Source: SLST01 sp964458555 (lineage in GTDB: Bacteria > Spirochaetota > Spirochaetia > DSM-27196 > SLST01). From it: DNA of 64,000 nucleotides. The position numbers and the translations under genes are program-made. The stretch lies in contig CAYWJH010000004.1 in the NCBI GenBank assembly GCA_964458555.1, forward strand, positions 1 to 64,000. Direction: 5' to 3'. The notes under the pieces were generated by a model that saw only the letters and a program-made list of their open reading frames with translations, searched no databases and was not told where the DNA came from. Numbering within the stretch: the first letter of the stretch is position 1; the number at the start of each line of letters is the position of its first letter. Below are positions 41,514 to 49,548 of the stretch, piece by piece.

Positions 41514-42806
41514 TCAGCTGCGCGCGCCGCGGCTGCCCGGCTCCTTCAGCCGGACGAACCGGACCTGGTTGCGGCCGTTCTCCTTGGCGATATAGAGCGC
41601 CTTGTCGGCGGCGTGCACGATGCGCGTCAGCGCGTGCCGCGGCGAGCGGCGCTCGGAGATACCCATGGATACCGTCACGCCGATCCGCTTGCTGCCGAAC
41701 GACGTTTCCATCTCTTCGATCGAGGCGCGCAACCGCTTCGCGAGCGGCACGACATCGCGGCCGGCCCGCCCCGGGAAGAAGACGATCAGCTCCTCACCGC
41801 CGTAGCGGCAGACCACGCCCTCGGGGATGACCGCCTTCTGGATCGCCTGCGCGACCGCGAAGAGAATGCGATCGCCCGCCTGATGACCGTACGTGTCGTT
41901 CACCTGCTTGAAGTGGTCTATGTCGATCATCATCACCGCGAAGGGCGGGCGGGTCGGCACGCTCGACTGCTCGGCGAGGATCTGGTTGCAGTACTCACGG
42001 TTGTAGATCTGCAGCAGCGGGTCGTATGAGACGCGGTGCTCCATGCGGGCGAGCAGGTGGGCGATGATCGCCGCGATCAGGAAGAGCGGCGCGGCCGTGG
42101 CGAAGAGCAGCATCACCACGTGCGGCGAGGTCGCGCTGTACCCGACGAAATCGAGCGCCGGCGGCAGCACCCACGAGCCGCCGGCGAGCACTGCGAGCCC
42201 CACGAACGCTCCGCGGAGATAGAAGCTCTGGGGACGCATGAGCGCGTTGATGACGAGCACCCCCACCGTGAGCGTCGCAGCGACGAGGACCGGGACCGAG
42301 ACGAGACGTTCGGGCTCGAGCACCGCGAGAACGCCAACGGTCGCGGGGAAGAACCTGACTACCGCCAGAAGCACCACCTGCGCCGCGACGAGGATCCAGG
42401 TCGCGAGGCGTGTCGTGCGATAGGTGGGAAACGGCGGGACAAAGGTGTACGCGTAGGTGAGCCCGAGCGCGAGCGCGTAGACGAGGCGAGCGTAGCCGTC
42501 GGGCGGGTCGGGCACGAAGTCCGCATAGTAGCCACCGAAGCCGATGAAGAGCGCGAGGAGAACGCTGTGCAACCCCACCGAGTACCCGGCGAGGTAGACG
42601 CGAAGATTCTGCACGCGAGGGTACGAGACGTGCCCGGCGAAGAGCGCGAGAGTGCCAAGCGCAAGCGCCGCCGACGGCAGGATCGTCCGCGTCAGCGCAA
42701 CCGGAGGCAGCGGACCGGCGGCAACCGCGGCCGCCGCGATGCCGCCGAGGAGCGCCAGCGCCACGACGAGCAGCAAGCTTCCCCATCGGGCAGACCGGAC
42801 GATCAT
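41514..42806 (-). CDS. Membrane GGDEF protein (predicted diguanylate cyclase)
   Basis: 430 residues from ATG 42806. The N-terminal half has about eight hydrophobic helices (about 5-265) with no recognised sensor domain. The GGDEF domain (about 270-425) has MIDIDHFKQVNDTYGHQAGD and active site RYGGEELIVFF (GGEEL). No RxxD I-site is seen (PEGV in its place), so product inhibition is probably absent. The ATG overlaps the thyX stop (ATGA), linking it to thymidylate synthesis only by position. Confidence 0.85.
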   Translation of the reverse strand: MIVRSARWGSLLLVVALALLGGIAAAAVAAGPLPPVALTRTILPSAALALGTLALFAGHVSYPRVQNLRVYLAGYSVGLHSVLLALFIGFGGYYADFVPDPPDGYARLVYALALGLTYAYTFVPPFPTYRTTRLATWILVAAQVVLLAVVRFFPATVGVLAVLEPERLVSVPVLVAATLTVGVLVINALMRPQSFYLRGAFVGLAVLAGGSWVLPPALDFVGYSATSPHVVMLLFATAAPLFLIAAIIAHLLARMEHRVSYDPLLQIYNREYCNQILAEQSSVPTRPPFAVMMIDIDHFKQVNDTYGHQAGDRILFAVAQAIQKAVIPEGVVCRYGGEELIVFFPGRAGRDVVPLAKRLRASIEEMETSFGSKRIGVTVSMGISERRSPRHALTRIVHAADKALYIAKENGRNQVRFVRLKEPGSRGARS

Positions 42807-43714
42807 AGCTGACCGCCGCCCCACAGCTTCGCTACGAAGCGGTCGGCGGCCCTGCCGGTAATCCCGGCCGCCTCGGCCGCGGTACGCGCCCGCGTTTCGA
42901 GGTCACCTGCAGCGGCCCCGGCATCTGCGGTCTCGCTCGCCGGCGCGCCCGCGCTCAGCATCGTCTGCAGCGCATCGAGCTCGTCGCGCGAGAACCGGAC
43001 CCCGGCGAGCATGTGTCGCCCGAACGACGCGCACGCAGCCGGACACACCTTTTTCGCGATTTCGAACATCTGCGTCGCGTAGAGGCGGATCTCCTTCTGG
43101 GCGTGCGCGTCCATGCGCAGCTTCAGAAAGCGAAAGAGATTGTGGAGGTCGATCTGCCAGTACCACTCGGTGTAGAGACTCAGGGGCAGGTTGATGCGCG
43201 CGAGCTCCCGGGCGATCCCGTCGTCGAGGAGCTTCGTGTAGGAGGCGTAGGCGTCGGCCTGGCCCGCGCGCACGAGCGCCTGAACGCGCGCCTCCTCGTC
43301 GGACGACAGCCGCTCCTCGGATCGGCCCTGCTTGTTGTCGGCGCTCTGGACCGCGATGTCTTCGCCCGAAGGCACGTAGAACTCGTCCTTCATGACGCTG
43401 TAGCGGCCGCTGATCTCGTTGAGTCGCGCCATCCGGTGGCGGACCCACTGCCGCGCGACGAAGATGGGCATCTTCGCGTGAAAGGTCAGCACGACCTGCT
43501 CGAACGGCGAGGTGTGCTCGTTGCGCAGGAGGTAATCGATGAGCGCCGCGTCCTTGCGGTAGCTCTTCGTGCCCTCGCCGTAGGATACGCGCGCCGACTG
43601 GACGATCCGCTGGTCGCCACCGAGGTAATCGACGAGCCGCACGAACCCCTTGTCGAGGACCGGGAACTCGCGGTCGAGAATCTCTTCTGCTTCGGGAACG
43701 ACGACGTGTGCCAT
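42803..43714 (-). CDS. thyX: Flavin-dependent thymidylate synthase
   Basis: 303 residues, somewhat longer than the usual 220-260 because of an Ala-rich C-terminal tail. The ThyX motif RHRx7S is present (RHRMARLNEISGRYS, about 95), with ARVSYGEGTKSYRKDAALID and HTSPFEQVVLTFHAKMPIFV before it and YWQIDLHNLFRFLKLRMDAH later. It methylates dUMP to dTMP using methylene-THF, FAD and NADPH. The start ATG 43714 follows a perfect GGAGG. No thyA is in the window. Confidence 0.94.
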   Translation of the reverse strand: MAHVVVPEAEEILDREFPVLDKGFVRLVDYLGGDQRIVQSARVSYGEGTKSYRKDAALIDYLLRNEHTSPFEQVVLTFHAKMPIFVARQWVRHRMARLNEISGRYSVMKDEFYVPSGEDIAVQSADNKQGRSEERLSSDEEARVQALVRAGQADAYASYTKLLDDGIARELARINLPLSLYTEWYWQIDLHNLFRFLKLRMDAHAQKEIRLYATQMFEIAKKVCPAACASFGRHMLAGVRFSRDELDALQTMLSAGAPASETADAGAAAGDLETRARTAAEAAGITGRAADRFVAKLWGGGQL

Positions 43715-43805
43715 GAGCCTCCACGCATTATCCGCGGGCCGGCGCCGGCTGTAAAGAAGCTGCGGCTCTGGCCCAACCCGCGGCGCTTCACTACCTTCTT
43801 CGCGT

Positions 43806-44972
43806 ATGATCGATCGGCTCCGACGCGCACTCGCAGTCATCACCCTTGTCGTGGCCACCGCCGGACCGATCGCAGCCCAGGAGGAACTCGTCACGGTCTT
43901 CAGCGAATCACGGGACGACCGGTCGGTCGTGCTGCGGGCGAGCAGCACGCACATCGTTCCGGTCTATCTGACGGTCGACCTTCCCCGACTCATCAACATG
44001 CAACCCGACGCCGAGCTCCCCTACGGTGTCCAGCTCGATCCGGGTTCCCAGGGGGTCAAGCTGTTCACGCTGAGCCCAACCGCGCGGCAGGGACGGATCG
44101 GCTACAGCGTCTCCTACAGCTACGCCCGGGGCAACCCGGAAACCGCGAAGCACGACGACGATTTCCGCTACGTCGTTCCGTTCGCGCACGGCGAGAAGCG
44201 CAGGCTCTCGCAGGGGTTCGGGGGCCGATTCTCGCACTACGGAGAGAACGAGTACGCGATCGACTTCGAGATGCCGGGGGGAACGCCGGTGTTCGCCGCG
44301 CGCGGCGGCGTCGTGGCGGAGGTGAAGGAAGACTCGCGTGTTGGCGGGACGAGCGCAAGCTACGGTGACGACGCAAATTACATCCTCGTCATGCACGAAG
44401 ACGGCAGCTTCGCCAACTACGCGCATCTGCGGTACGGCGGGGCGGAAGTCGCGCCCGGTGACCGCGTGAGCGAAGGGCAGCTCGTCGGCTACAGCGGCAA
44501 TACGGGACGCTCCTCGGGCCCGCACCTCCACTTCGACGTGCGCATCCCCACCCGCGAGGGCCGAATGCAGTCGATTCCCTTCCTCCTCCGCGGACCGGAC
44601 GGGCAGGCGCTCGCCCCGGAGGAAGGCCGATTCTACTACGCCTACCACCCCGGCGGACCCGAGTTCCGCGCGGAGTTCGGGCGCGACATCGTCGCCTCCG
44701 ACTTCGCCGGCTACGCCGAGCCGTTCACCGCGCGCGAGGACGTCGACGCGCGCGTCGAACAGGTCGACTTGACCTTCGTCCTCTTCGTCCAGAACGGCTA
44801 CGACCGCGAGGTGGAGGTGGAGATCTCGCTCGACCTCCGCGGGCTCCGTTCGGACAACGGCCGGCGGATCACACGGACGGTACCGCCGCAGACCGAGCTC
44901 TTCCTCACCATCCTCCGCCCCATCGACGGCGCCTCGGGCATCCAGTACGGGTACAGCCTCAGGGCGCGGTAG
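43806..44972 (+). CDS. Secreted M23 family metallopeptidase
   Basis: 388 residues with a signal peptide (ALAVITLVVATAGPIAAQ). A beta-rich N-terminal domain covers about 25-125. The LytM/M23 domain lies at about 125-260: SHYGENEYAIDFEMPGGTPV (His and Asp zinc ligands), VFAARGGVVAEVKED, GPHLHFDVRI (HxH). A C-terminal beta domain follows (about 300-385). It should cut peptidoglycan cross-bridges in the periplasm or regulate amidases. All visible zinc ligands are intact. Confidence 0.9.
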   Translation: MIDRLRRALAVITLVVATAGPIAAQEELVTVFSESRDDRSVVLRASSTHIVPVYLTVDLPRLINMQPDAELPYGVQLDPGSQGVKLFTLSPTARQGRIGYSVSYSYARGNPETAKHDDDFRYVVPFAHGEKRRLSQGFGGRFSHYGENEYAIDFEMPGGTPVFAARGGVVAEVKEDSRVGGTSASYGDDANYILVMHEDGSFANYAHLRYGGAEVAPGDRVSEGQLVGYSGNTGRSSGPHLHFDVRIPTREGRMQSIPFLLRGPDGQALAPEEGRFYYAYHPGGPEFRAEFGRDIVASDFAGYAEPFTAREDVDARVEQVDLTFVLFVQNGYDREVEVEISLDLRGLRSDNGRRITRTVPPQTELFLTILRPIDGASGIQYGYSLRAR

Positions 44973-45000
44973 CGGTCGGCCGGGCTCGCGCGGAAGTGCG

Positions 45001-45576
45001 CTACACGAAGAGCGCGAAGAACGTCACAGCGGCGGTGACGACGGCAAGCCCGATGACCATTGTCCACTGCAGCGCGGCGAAGCGCTTGTCGGAGTGCGCC
45101 TGTGCGTCGCCAAAGCGTCTGTCCATGGACGTCAGCATCTCCTCGAAGCGCGTGTCCGTGGACGCCCGGGCGTCGTCGAAGCGCCTGTCCATGGCCTCGA
45201 AGCGCTTGTCGAACGACGTCTGCATGTCCTCGAAGCGCCTGTCCATAGCCTCGAAGCGCTTGTCGAACGACGTCTGCATGTCCTCGAACCGCTTGTCCAC
45301 GGCCTCGAAGCGCTTCTCCATCAGGGCCAGCACCTCCTCGAACCGCCGGTCAACCGCCTCAAACCGCCGATCGACGGCGTCGAAACGGGTTGCCATCAGT
45401 TCGCGCTGTGCCCTGAGCTCCTCTTCAACACGAACCATGCGCTCGAGCAGTTGCGTGTCGATTTCGGTCGACCGCGGCGGGATCATCTCCAGAACGGTGT
45501 CCCTCAGCCACGGCTTCACGTAGTCGGCGATTCGTCTGACGTCCTCTGCTCCCAGCGCCATACTCGGGTCTCCCAT
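45001..45576 (-). CDS. Repetitive coiled-coil protein with C-terminal membrane anchor
   Basis: 191 residues from ATG 45576, chosen because GGAGGT lies 7 nt upstream. The N-terminal 60 residues are ordinary. Residues about 60-165 are tandem RFEAxDRRFED-type heptads including two nearly identical 18-residue units (FDKRFEAMDRRFEDMQTS). A single helix ends the protein (LQWTMVIGLAVVTAAVTFFA). This layout is like Borrelia Bdr proteins and DUF1640-type coiled coils, and would give a membrane-tethered rod. No enzymatic motif is present. The function is unknown. Confidence 0.75.
   Translation of the reverse strand: MGDPSMALGAEDVRRIADYVKPWLRDTVLEMIPPRSTEIDTQLLERMVRVEEELRAQRELMATRFDAVDRRFEAVDRRFEEVLALMEKRFEAVDKRFEDMQTSFDKRFEAMDRRFEDMQTSFDKRFEAMDRRFDDARASTDTRFEEMLTSMDRRFGDAQAHSDKRFAALQWTMVIGLAVVTAAVTFFALFV
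45177..45284. repeat. Two tandem 54-bp units inside the coiled-coil gene
   Basis: Units at 45177-45230 and 45231-45284 differ at about one base (ATGGCC against ATAGCC). Further diverged copies flank them. The period is 54 bp (18 codons), so copy-number change keeps the frame. Confidence 0.8.
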
Positions 45577-45613
45577 CACGGGCACCTCCACTATAGTCCC
45601 TACGCGAAGAAAC

Positions 45614-45760
45614 GTGAAGCTGCTTCACAAGCAGATCGAGGACGATGAGGAGAAGAGGCGGGGAACACCATGCCTGCTGTACGGTGATATCCCCGAGCTC
45701 CACGTCGGCAGCGCGTATCTGGCCGGAATTGCGAAGAGTCTGTATTTGAACGCTGCGTAG
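45614..45760 (+). CDS. Small ORF or gene fragment upstream of the HEPN-MNT module
   Basis: 48 codons from GTG 45614 to TAG 45760: starts VKLLHKQIEDDEEKRRGTP and ends AYLAGIAKSLYLNAA. I do not recognise it. It looks more like the C-terminal end of a displaced gene than a complete protein, because no ribosome site precedes the GTG and the region borders a stretch of lower GC. The promoter of the MNT gene overlaps its last codons. Confidence 0.3.
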   Translation: MKLLHKQIEDDEEKRRGTPCLLYGDIPELHVGSAYLAGIAKSLYLNAA

Positions 45761-45774
45761 CTTCCATCTATACT
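45746..45774 (+). promoter_or_regulatory. Promoter of the HEPN-MNT module
   Basis: TTGAAC (45746-45751), 17 nt, TATACT (45769-45774), 9 nt before ATG 45784. Short or absent leader. Confidence 0.6.
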
Positions 45775-45783
45775 ACATGCATA

Positions 45784-46122
45784 ATGCTTCTGAATCCAGC
45801 TTTCACGGAAGAGAAACTCAAAACCGCCAGGGAGATGAGTGAGAGGATAGTACAACGTATCGATCCCGAAATCGTTTTGCTTTTCGGTTCGGTTGCCAGA
45901 GGATGTGCTCGTGAGTCGAGCGACATCGATCTGCTCATTGTTAGGGAGAGTAATATGACGTTTAAGGAACGCATGAACGTACTCTATTCCGAAATCGACA
46001 GATCCGATGACGTTGACTTACTGTGGTACACGAATACTGAGCTCGAAACGATGAAACCAAAAAGCTCGTTTATCCGCATGGCGCTACGCGAAGGAACGGT
46101 ACTGTATGAACGAAACCGATAA
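45784..46122 (+). CDS. MNT-type minimal nucleotidyltransferase (antitoxin candidate)
   Basis: 112 residues. The nucleotidyltransferase motif GSx10DxD is complete: GSVARGCARESSDIDLLIV (about 37-55), with the third acidic residue in DDVDLLWYT (about 78). MNT proteins of this size pair with HEPN proteins as toxin-antitoxin modules, in some cases AMPylating and silencing the HEPN RNase. The HEPN gene starts 17 nt before its stop. Base composition is clearly lower in GC than the surrounding genome, which suggests horizontal acquisition. Confidence 0.85.
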   Translation: MLLNPAFTEEKLKTAREMSERIVQRIDPEIVLLFGSVARGCARESSDIDLLIVRESNMTFKERMNVLYSEIDRSDDVDLLWYTNTELETMKPKSSFIRMALREGTVLYERNR

Positions 46123-46549
46123 AAACCGGAATGTGGATAGCGAAGCTGTTCGATGGTTGGAACAAGCACGTCAGGACTACAAGAGTGCCGAGGTTCTGCG
46201 GGACGGCGAGCGATACTATATGGTTTGCTTTATTTCGCAGCAGATCGCGGAGAAAGCACTCAAAGCATATCTGTATAGCCGAGGACACGACCTTGTTTTC
46301 GGACACTCGGTGGCCAAGCTATGCGATTCGTGCGTGCCCTATGATCCGAAGTATTCCGAGCTCAAATCGGAAATCAAAAACCTGGATCAATACTACATAG
46401 CAGCACGATACCCGAACGGATTACCTGAAAGCGTTCCGGCCGAGTTTTTCGATGAAACCGACGCACGCCATGCTTTGGCGATGGCAAAACAGGCACTCGA
46501 TACGGTGGAAACCGATGTACGTCGGCCACCGGACGAAAGCCGCAGTTGA
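46106..46549 (+). CDS. HEPN domain protein (toxin candidate)
   Basis: 147 residues, all-helical. The family signature segments are WLEQARQDYKSAEVLRDGER, VCFISQQIAEKALKAYLYSR (the F-x-x-Q-x-A-E-K-A-L-K-A core), and GHSVAKLCDSC, then YYIAARYPNGLPE. It belongs to the COG2250 HEPN type partnered with MNT. A canonical Rx4-6H RNase motif is not obvious, so catalytic activity is uncertain. It overlaps the MNT gene by 17 nt, is co-transcribed and shares its lower GC. Confidence 0.82.
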   Translation: MNETDKNRNVDSEAVRWLEQARQDYKSAEVLRDGERYYMVCFISQQIAEKALKAYLYSRGHDLVFGHSVAKLCDSCVPYDPKYSELKSEIKNLDQYYIAARYPNGLPESVPAEFFDETDARHALAMAKQALDTVETDVRRPPDESRS

Positions 46550-46567
46550 GCGCCGAAAAAAGTGGAG

Positions 46568-47023
46568 TTACCGGACGCTCTGGATCGTGTCAGGAATCGG
46601 TTCGCCGAGAATGATCACCCGGATGACCCGGTCGAGCGGGTTGGTCTCGCTCGGAACAAAGCCGAACGTGATGGGCACGCCGGACTGCTGCACATCGGTT
46701 GTGAGCGTTCCTTCCAGCGTACTCACCCCCGGATAGTCGTCCAGCTCATCGCCGGCGCTCAGACCGCTGATCGCGAACGGCTGCTCACCGACCCGGAACA
46801 CGGTCGTGTCCCAGAAGGTCGCCGTCACCATGTTATCGTAGTTCGTCGCCGTCGAGCTCCAGTGCGACTGCATCTCCTCGTAATCCCGGGGAGACGCGTT
46901 CGCCGTCTCGATGAACGCATTCGCGCGCTCGGTGTCGTCCATCGCCGTCAACCAACCACAACCGGACAGCACCACGACGGCGGCGGTCAGAACAACACCA
47001 AGCAGAATCGTCTTCGTCTTCAT
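46568..47023 (-). CDS. Putative lipoprotein of unknown function
   Basis: 151 residues. Lipobox VVVLSGCGWL at about 17-26. The mature protein begins with a helical ERANAFIETANASPRDYEEM segment then beta-rich sequence. I do not recognise a family. It is third in an operon with a FecR-domain protein and another lipoprotein, 10 nt from the former. Confidence 0.6.
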   Translation of the reverse strand: MKTKTILLGVVLTAAVVVLSGCGWLTAMDDTERANAFIETANASPRDYEEMQSHWSSTATNYDNMVTATFWDTTVFRVGEQPFAISGLSAGDELDDYPGVSTLEGTLTTDVQQSGVPITFGFVPSETNPLDRVIRVIILGEPIPDTIQSVR

Positions 47024-47033
47024 AGGGCCTCCA

Positions 47034-48050
47034 TCACAGATCGGCGGCGACGAGGTAGGACGTCACCGTGGCTTCATACTCGGAACGCAATGCGGCGAGC
47101 TCCTCGCGGAACTCCTGCAGTACCGGCGCGTCCGGTTCGAGGAAGTACGCGGCCTCCATCTCTGCCGCGAGCCTCGACACGACGTACTGATCCAAGGATA
47201 GCGCAGAAAGCACGATGAATCTCAGATCGACGAAGGCGGCGCGGGCCTCGCGGCGCAGGGGCATGACGGTCTCCGCGAAATACTCTTCCCGTGCTTCCTG
47301 ACCGTCCTCCTCTCCGATCTCGTTCATTCGCTCGGTCTCCGCCTCGGAGCGCCCGAGCAACCCCTCCACCGCCGGCCCCCGCCGTTTGATCTCGGCGATG
47401 ATGTCGCGCATCTCGGCGGCGACGCCGCGAAGCGCGGGAAGCGGGGCGTCGAGGAAGCCGTCGACGAGGCCGGCGTTCCAGACGCCGTAGTCGATGGGCT
47501 GCTCGAGGAAGGCGAAGACGTTGCTCGGTCCGCGGCCGGGGGTGACCTCGACGCCCTCTTCGGGGCCGAGCGTGACGCTCTCTTCGCCCTCGCCTATCTC
47601 GACGAGGCCTTCGATGACCTCGAACCGCGTGGTGCCGTCGCTGCCGGCGTAGACGACGACCTCGGTGCCGCGCACGCCGGCGGCGGCGGTCGTGGAGCCG
47701 ATCTGCGGCTCGTTGCCGAGCACGGCGTTGAACTTGAACGCGAAGGATCCAACGGCGGTCGACAGGCGCGAGGTCTGCTCGCCGTCCGGGCGGGTACTCG
47801 AGCCGATGAGGAAGACGGTGTCCGGCCGGACGGTCACCAGACCACCGGCGGCGAGCTCGAGCTCGGCCTCCGCCCCGCGGCCGGTGACGACGCGGTCGCC
47901 GGCCTGAAGCTCGTCGCCGAAGTCGGCGGGATAGGTGGCCCCGGACTCCTTGCGGATATCTACGATCCCGTCGAGATAGGTAACCGTCGCGTCCTGCGCG
48001 AAGAGGCTCGCGGCGAGGAGAAAGAGCAAAATCGGCATCAGGCGCTTCAT
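47034..48050 (-). CDS. Secreted FecR-domain protein
   Basis: 338 residues with signal peptide MKRLMPILLFLLAASLFAQ. The FecR-like beta domain (about 22-165) has VTYLDGIVDIRKESGATYPA, GDELQAGDRVVTGRGAEAEL, and TTAAAGVRGTEVVVYAGSDG, the usual order of stand-alone periplasmic FecR proteins. The remainder (about 170-335) is helical and Glu-rich. Without a FecI sigma factor or TonB receptor nearby it is unlikely to be a signalling FecR. Envelope structural function is more likely. Its ATG overlaps the upstream lipoprotein stop. Confidence 0.8.
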   Translation of the reverse strand: MKRLMPILLFLLAASLFAQDATVTYLDGIVDIRKESGATYPADFGDELQAGDRVVTGRGAEAELELAAGGLVTVRPDTVFLIGSSTRPDGEQTSRLSTAVGSFAFKFNAVLGNEPQIGSTTAAAGVRGTEVVVYAGSDGTTRFEVIEGLVEIGEGEESVTLGPEEGVEVTPGRGPSNVFAFLEQPIDYGVWNAGLVDGFLDAPLPALRGVAAEMRDIIAEIKRRGPAVEGLLGRSEAETERMNEIGEEDGQEAREEYFAETVMPLRREARAAFVDLRFIVLSALSLDQYVVSRLAAEMEAAYFLEPDAPVLQEFREELAALRSEYEATVTSYLVAADL

Positions 48051-48484
48051 CGGTGCCCCCTCTTCAGACCCAGCAGGAGCGGAAGCCTGTCAGCCTCGCC
48101 TCCCACGATGAGCGACACGCGCCCCGCGGTGCTATCTACGGTGACGATACGGGCGTCGTCGGGGAGTCGGTCGTAGAAGACCCCCACGTCGAACCGCGCG
48201 GCAGCCGGCGGCGCGATGGCGACCGTCGACGCGCCGATCTGCGGCGTCAGCACGAGCCCGGCGGCCTTCACGCGCGCGAGCACGGCCTCGACATCGGACT
48301 CTGCGTAGAGCACCTGGTCGTCGAAGAGGAAGGGAACGCCGGTGTTCGCCACGAGCTCGCCGGCCGGGAGCGTGTTGAACCGGTCGACCAGCTCGAGCAC
48401 GCGGTCGTCGCGCTGCGACGGCGCGGTGGCGCACGCGCCGATCAGGAGCACCGCGAGGGCGGCGCCAATCACTCGCATCTTCAT
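48047..48484 (-). CDS. Putative lipoprotein of unknown function
   Basis: 145 residues. Lipobox AVLLIGACATAP. The mature part contains DRFNTLPAGELVANTGVPFL and a C-terminal GGEADRLPLLLGLKRGHR. No family is recognised, though the hydrophobic strand spacing suggests a small alpha/beta domain. First gene of the operon with the FecR-domain protein (ATGA overlap). The 116 bases between it and the divergent EamA gene hold only promoter-like sequence. Confidence 0.6.
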   Translation of the reverse strand: MKMRVIGAALAVLLIGACATAPSQRDDRVLELVDRFNTLPAGELVANTGVPFLFDDQVLYAESDVEAVLARVKAAGLVLTPQIGASTVAIAPPAAARFDVGVFYDRLPDDARIVTVDSTAGRVSLIVGGEADRLPLLLGLKRGHR

Positions 48485-48600
48485 CAGGACCCCCGACTAA
48501 GGGTATGCCGCCGGCGGGGCTTTTTCAACTGGAATCGTGCGGTACACGCCGGGAGCGCGCGCGGGTTCTCGCGGACACTCCATTGTGGTAGCTTCCGCCC

Positions 48601-49548
48601 ATGCCTCGCCCCACCCGTCTCGCAGCCGAAGCGCTTCTCGTCGTCGCGACGATCATCTGGGGCGGGACGTTCGTGGCAACGCGCGCGGGCCTCGACTACG
48701 TGTCGCCCATGCTCATCATCGCGATCCGCTTCCTCGCGTCGTTCGCGATCCTCGCCCCGGTGCTGACGCTCGCCGGGCGCGCCTGGTGGCGGCACGCGAG
48801 AGTCGGCGCGGTGCTCGGCGTCGTGCTCGCCGGAGGCTACATCCTGCAGACGGTCGGGCTGCAGTTCACGACCGCCGCGAGATCGGCCTTTCTGACCTAC
48901 CTCTTCGCGATCCTCATCCCGCCGCTGCAGCTCCTCGTAAGCCGCAAGCCGCTTTCGGCGGGGAACCTCGCCGGCCTCTTCGTCGTGTTCGCCGGCACGG
49001 TACTTCTCACGCACCCGTGGAGCGCGGACGGATGGAACGCGGGCGATCTCATCACGATCGCGAGCGCGGTCTGCTTCGGGCTGTTCATCGTGCTGATCGA
49101 CCGCTTCGCGCAGGACGTTCCGGCGATCGATCTGGTGCCGGTTCAGTTCCTCGTCGCCGGATCGATCGCGATCGCCGGTGCGCTGCTCGTCGAGCCGATC
49201 GTCTTCGTCTGGCACCCGGCCGCGCTCATCACGGTCGGATACCTGACGCTGCTGGGAACCGTGGGCGGGCTGGGGCTCCAGACGGTCTTCCAGGTCTACT
49301 CGACCCCGGTGCGCGCGACGACGATCTACGCGCTCGAGCCGGTCTTTGCGGCGTTCTTCGGCGTTCTCGTGCTTTCCGAGCGCGTCGGGCCGATCGAGCT
49401 CGCCGGCGGCGCGGTAATTCTCGCCGGCGTTCTGCTCTCCGAGCTGTGGGAGCACGCGCTGCGCCGCCCGCGGCGGCCGGGTCTGCGCTCGGGCGCGCCG
49501 CGAACCGCGTTGACGGTCATCGACCCCCCGGCAGCCGACGAAGAGTAG
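48601..49548 (+). CDS. EamA/DMT family transporter (RhaT/YdcZ-like)
   Basis: 315 residues, ten membrane helices in two EamA repeats (about 5-140 and 150-290). The first has LVVATIIWGGTFVATRAGLDY, the second IYALEPVFAAFFGVLVLSER, both typical. It exports or imports small metabolites. A TAGCTT hexamer sits 6 nt before the ATG and no ribosome site is present. Its 3' end overlaps the convergent second EamA gene by 32 bp. Confidence 0.88.
   Translation: MPRPTRLAAEALLVVATIIWGGTFVATRAGLDYVSPMLIIAIRFLASFAILAPVLTLAGRAWWRHARVGAVLGVVLAGGYILQTVGLQFTTAARSAFLTYLFAILIPPLQLLVSRKPLSAGNLAGLFVVFAGTVLLTHPWSADGWNAGDLITIASAVCFGLFIVLIDRFAQDVPAIDLVPVQFLVAGSIAIAGALLVEPIVFVWHPAALITVGYLTLLGTVGGLGLQTVFQVYSTPVRATTIYALEPVFAAFFGVLVLSERVGPIELAGGAVILAGVLLSELWEHALRRPRRPGLRSGAPRTALTVIDPPAADEE

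Noticed and set aside
45177..45284. Tandem repeats as a CRISPR array
   Set aside because: Repeats are head-to-tail with no spacers, in frame with a coiled-coil protein, and no cas genes are near.
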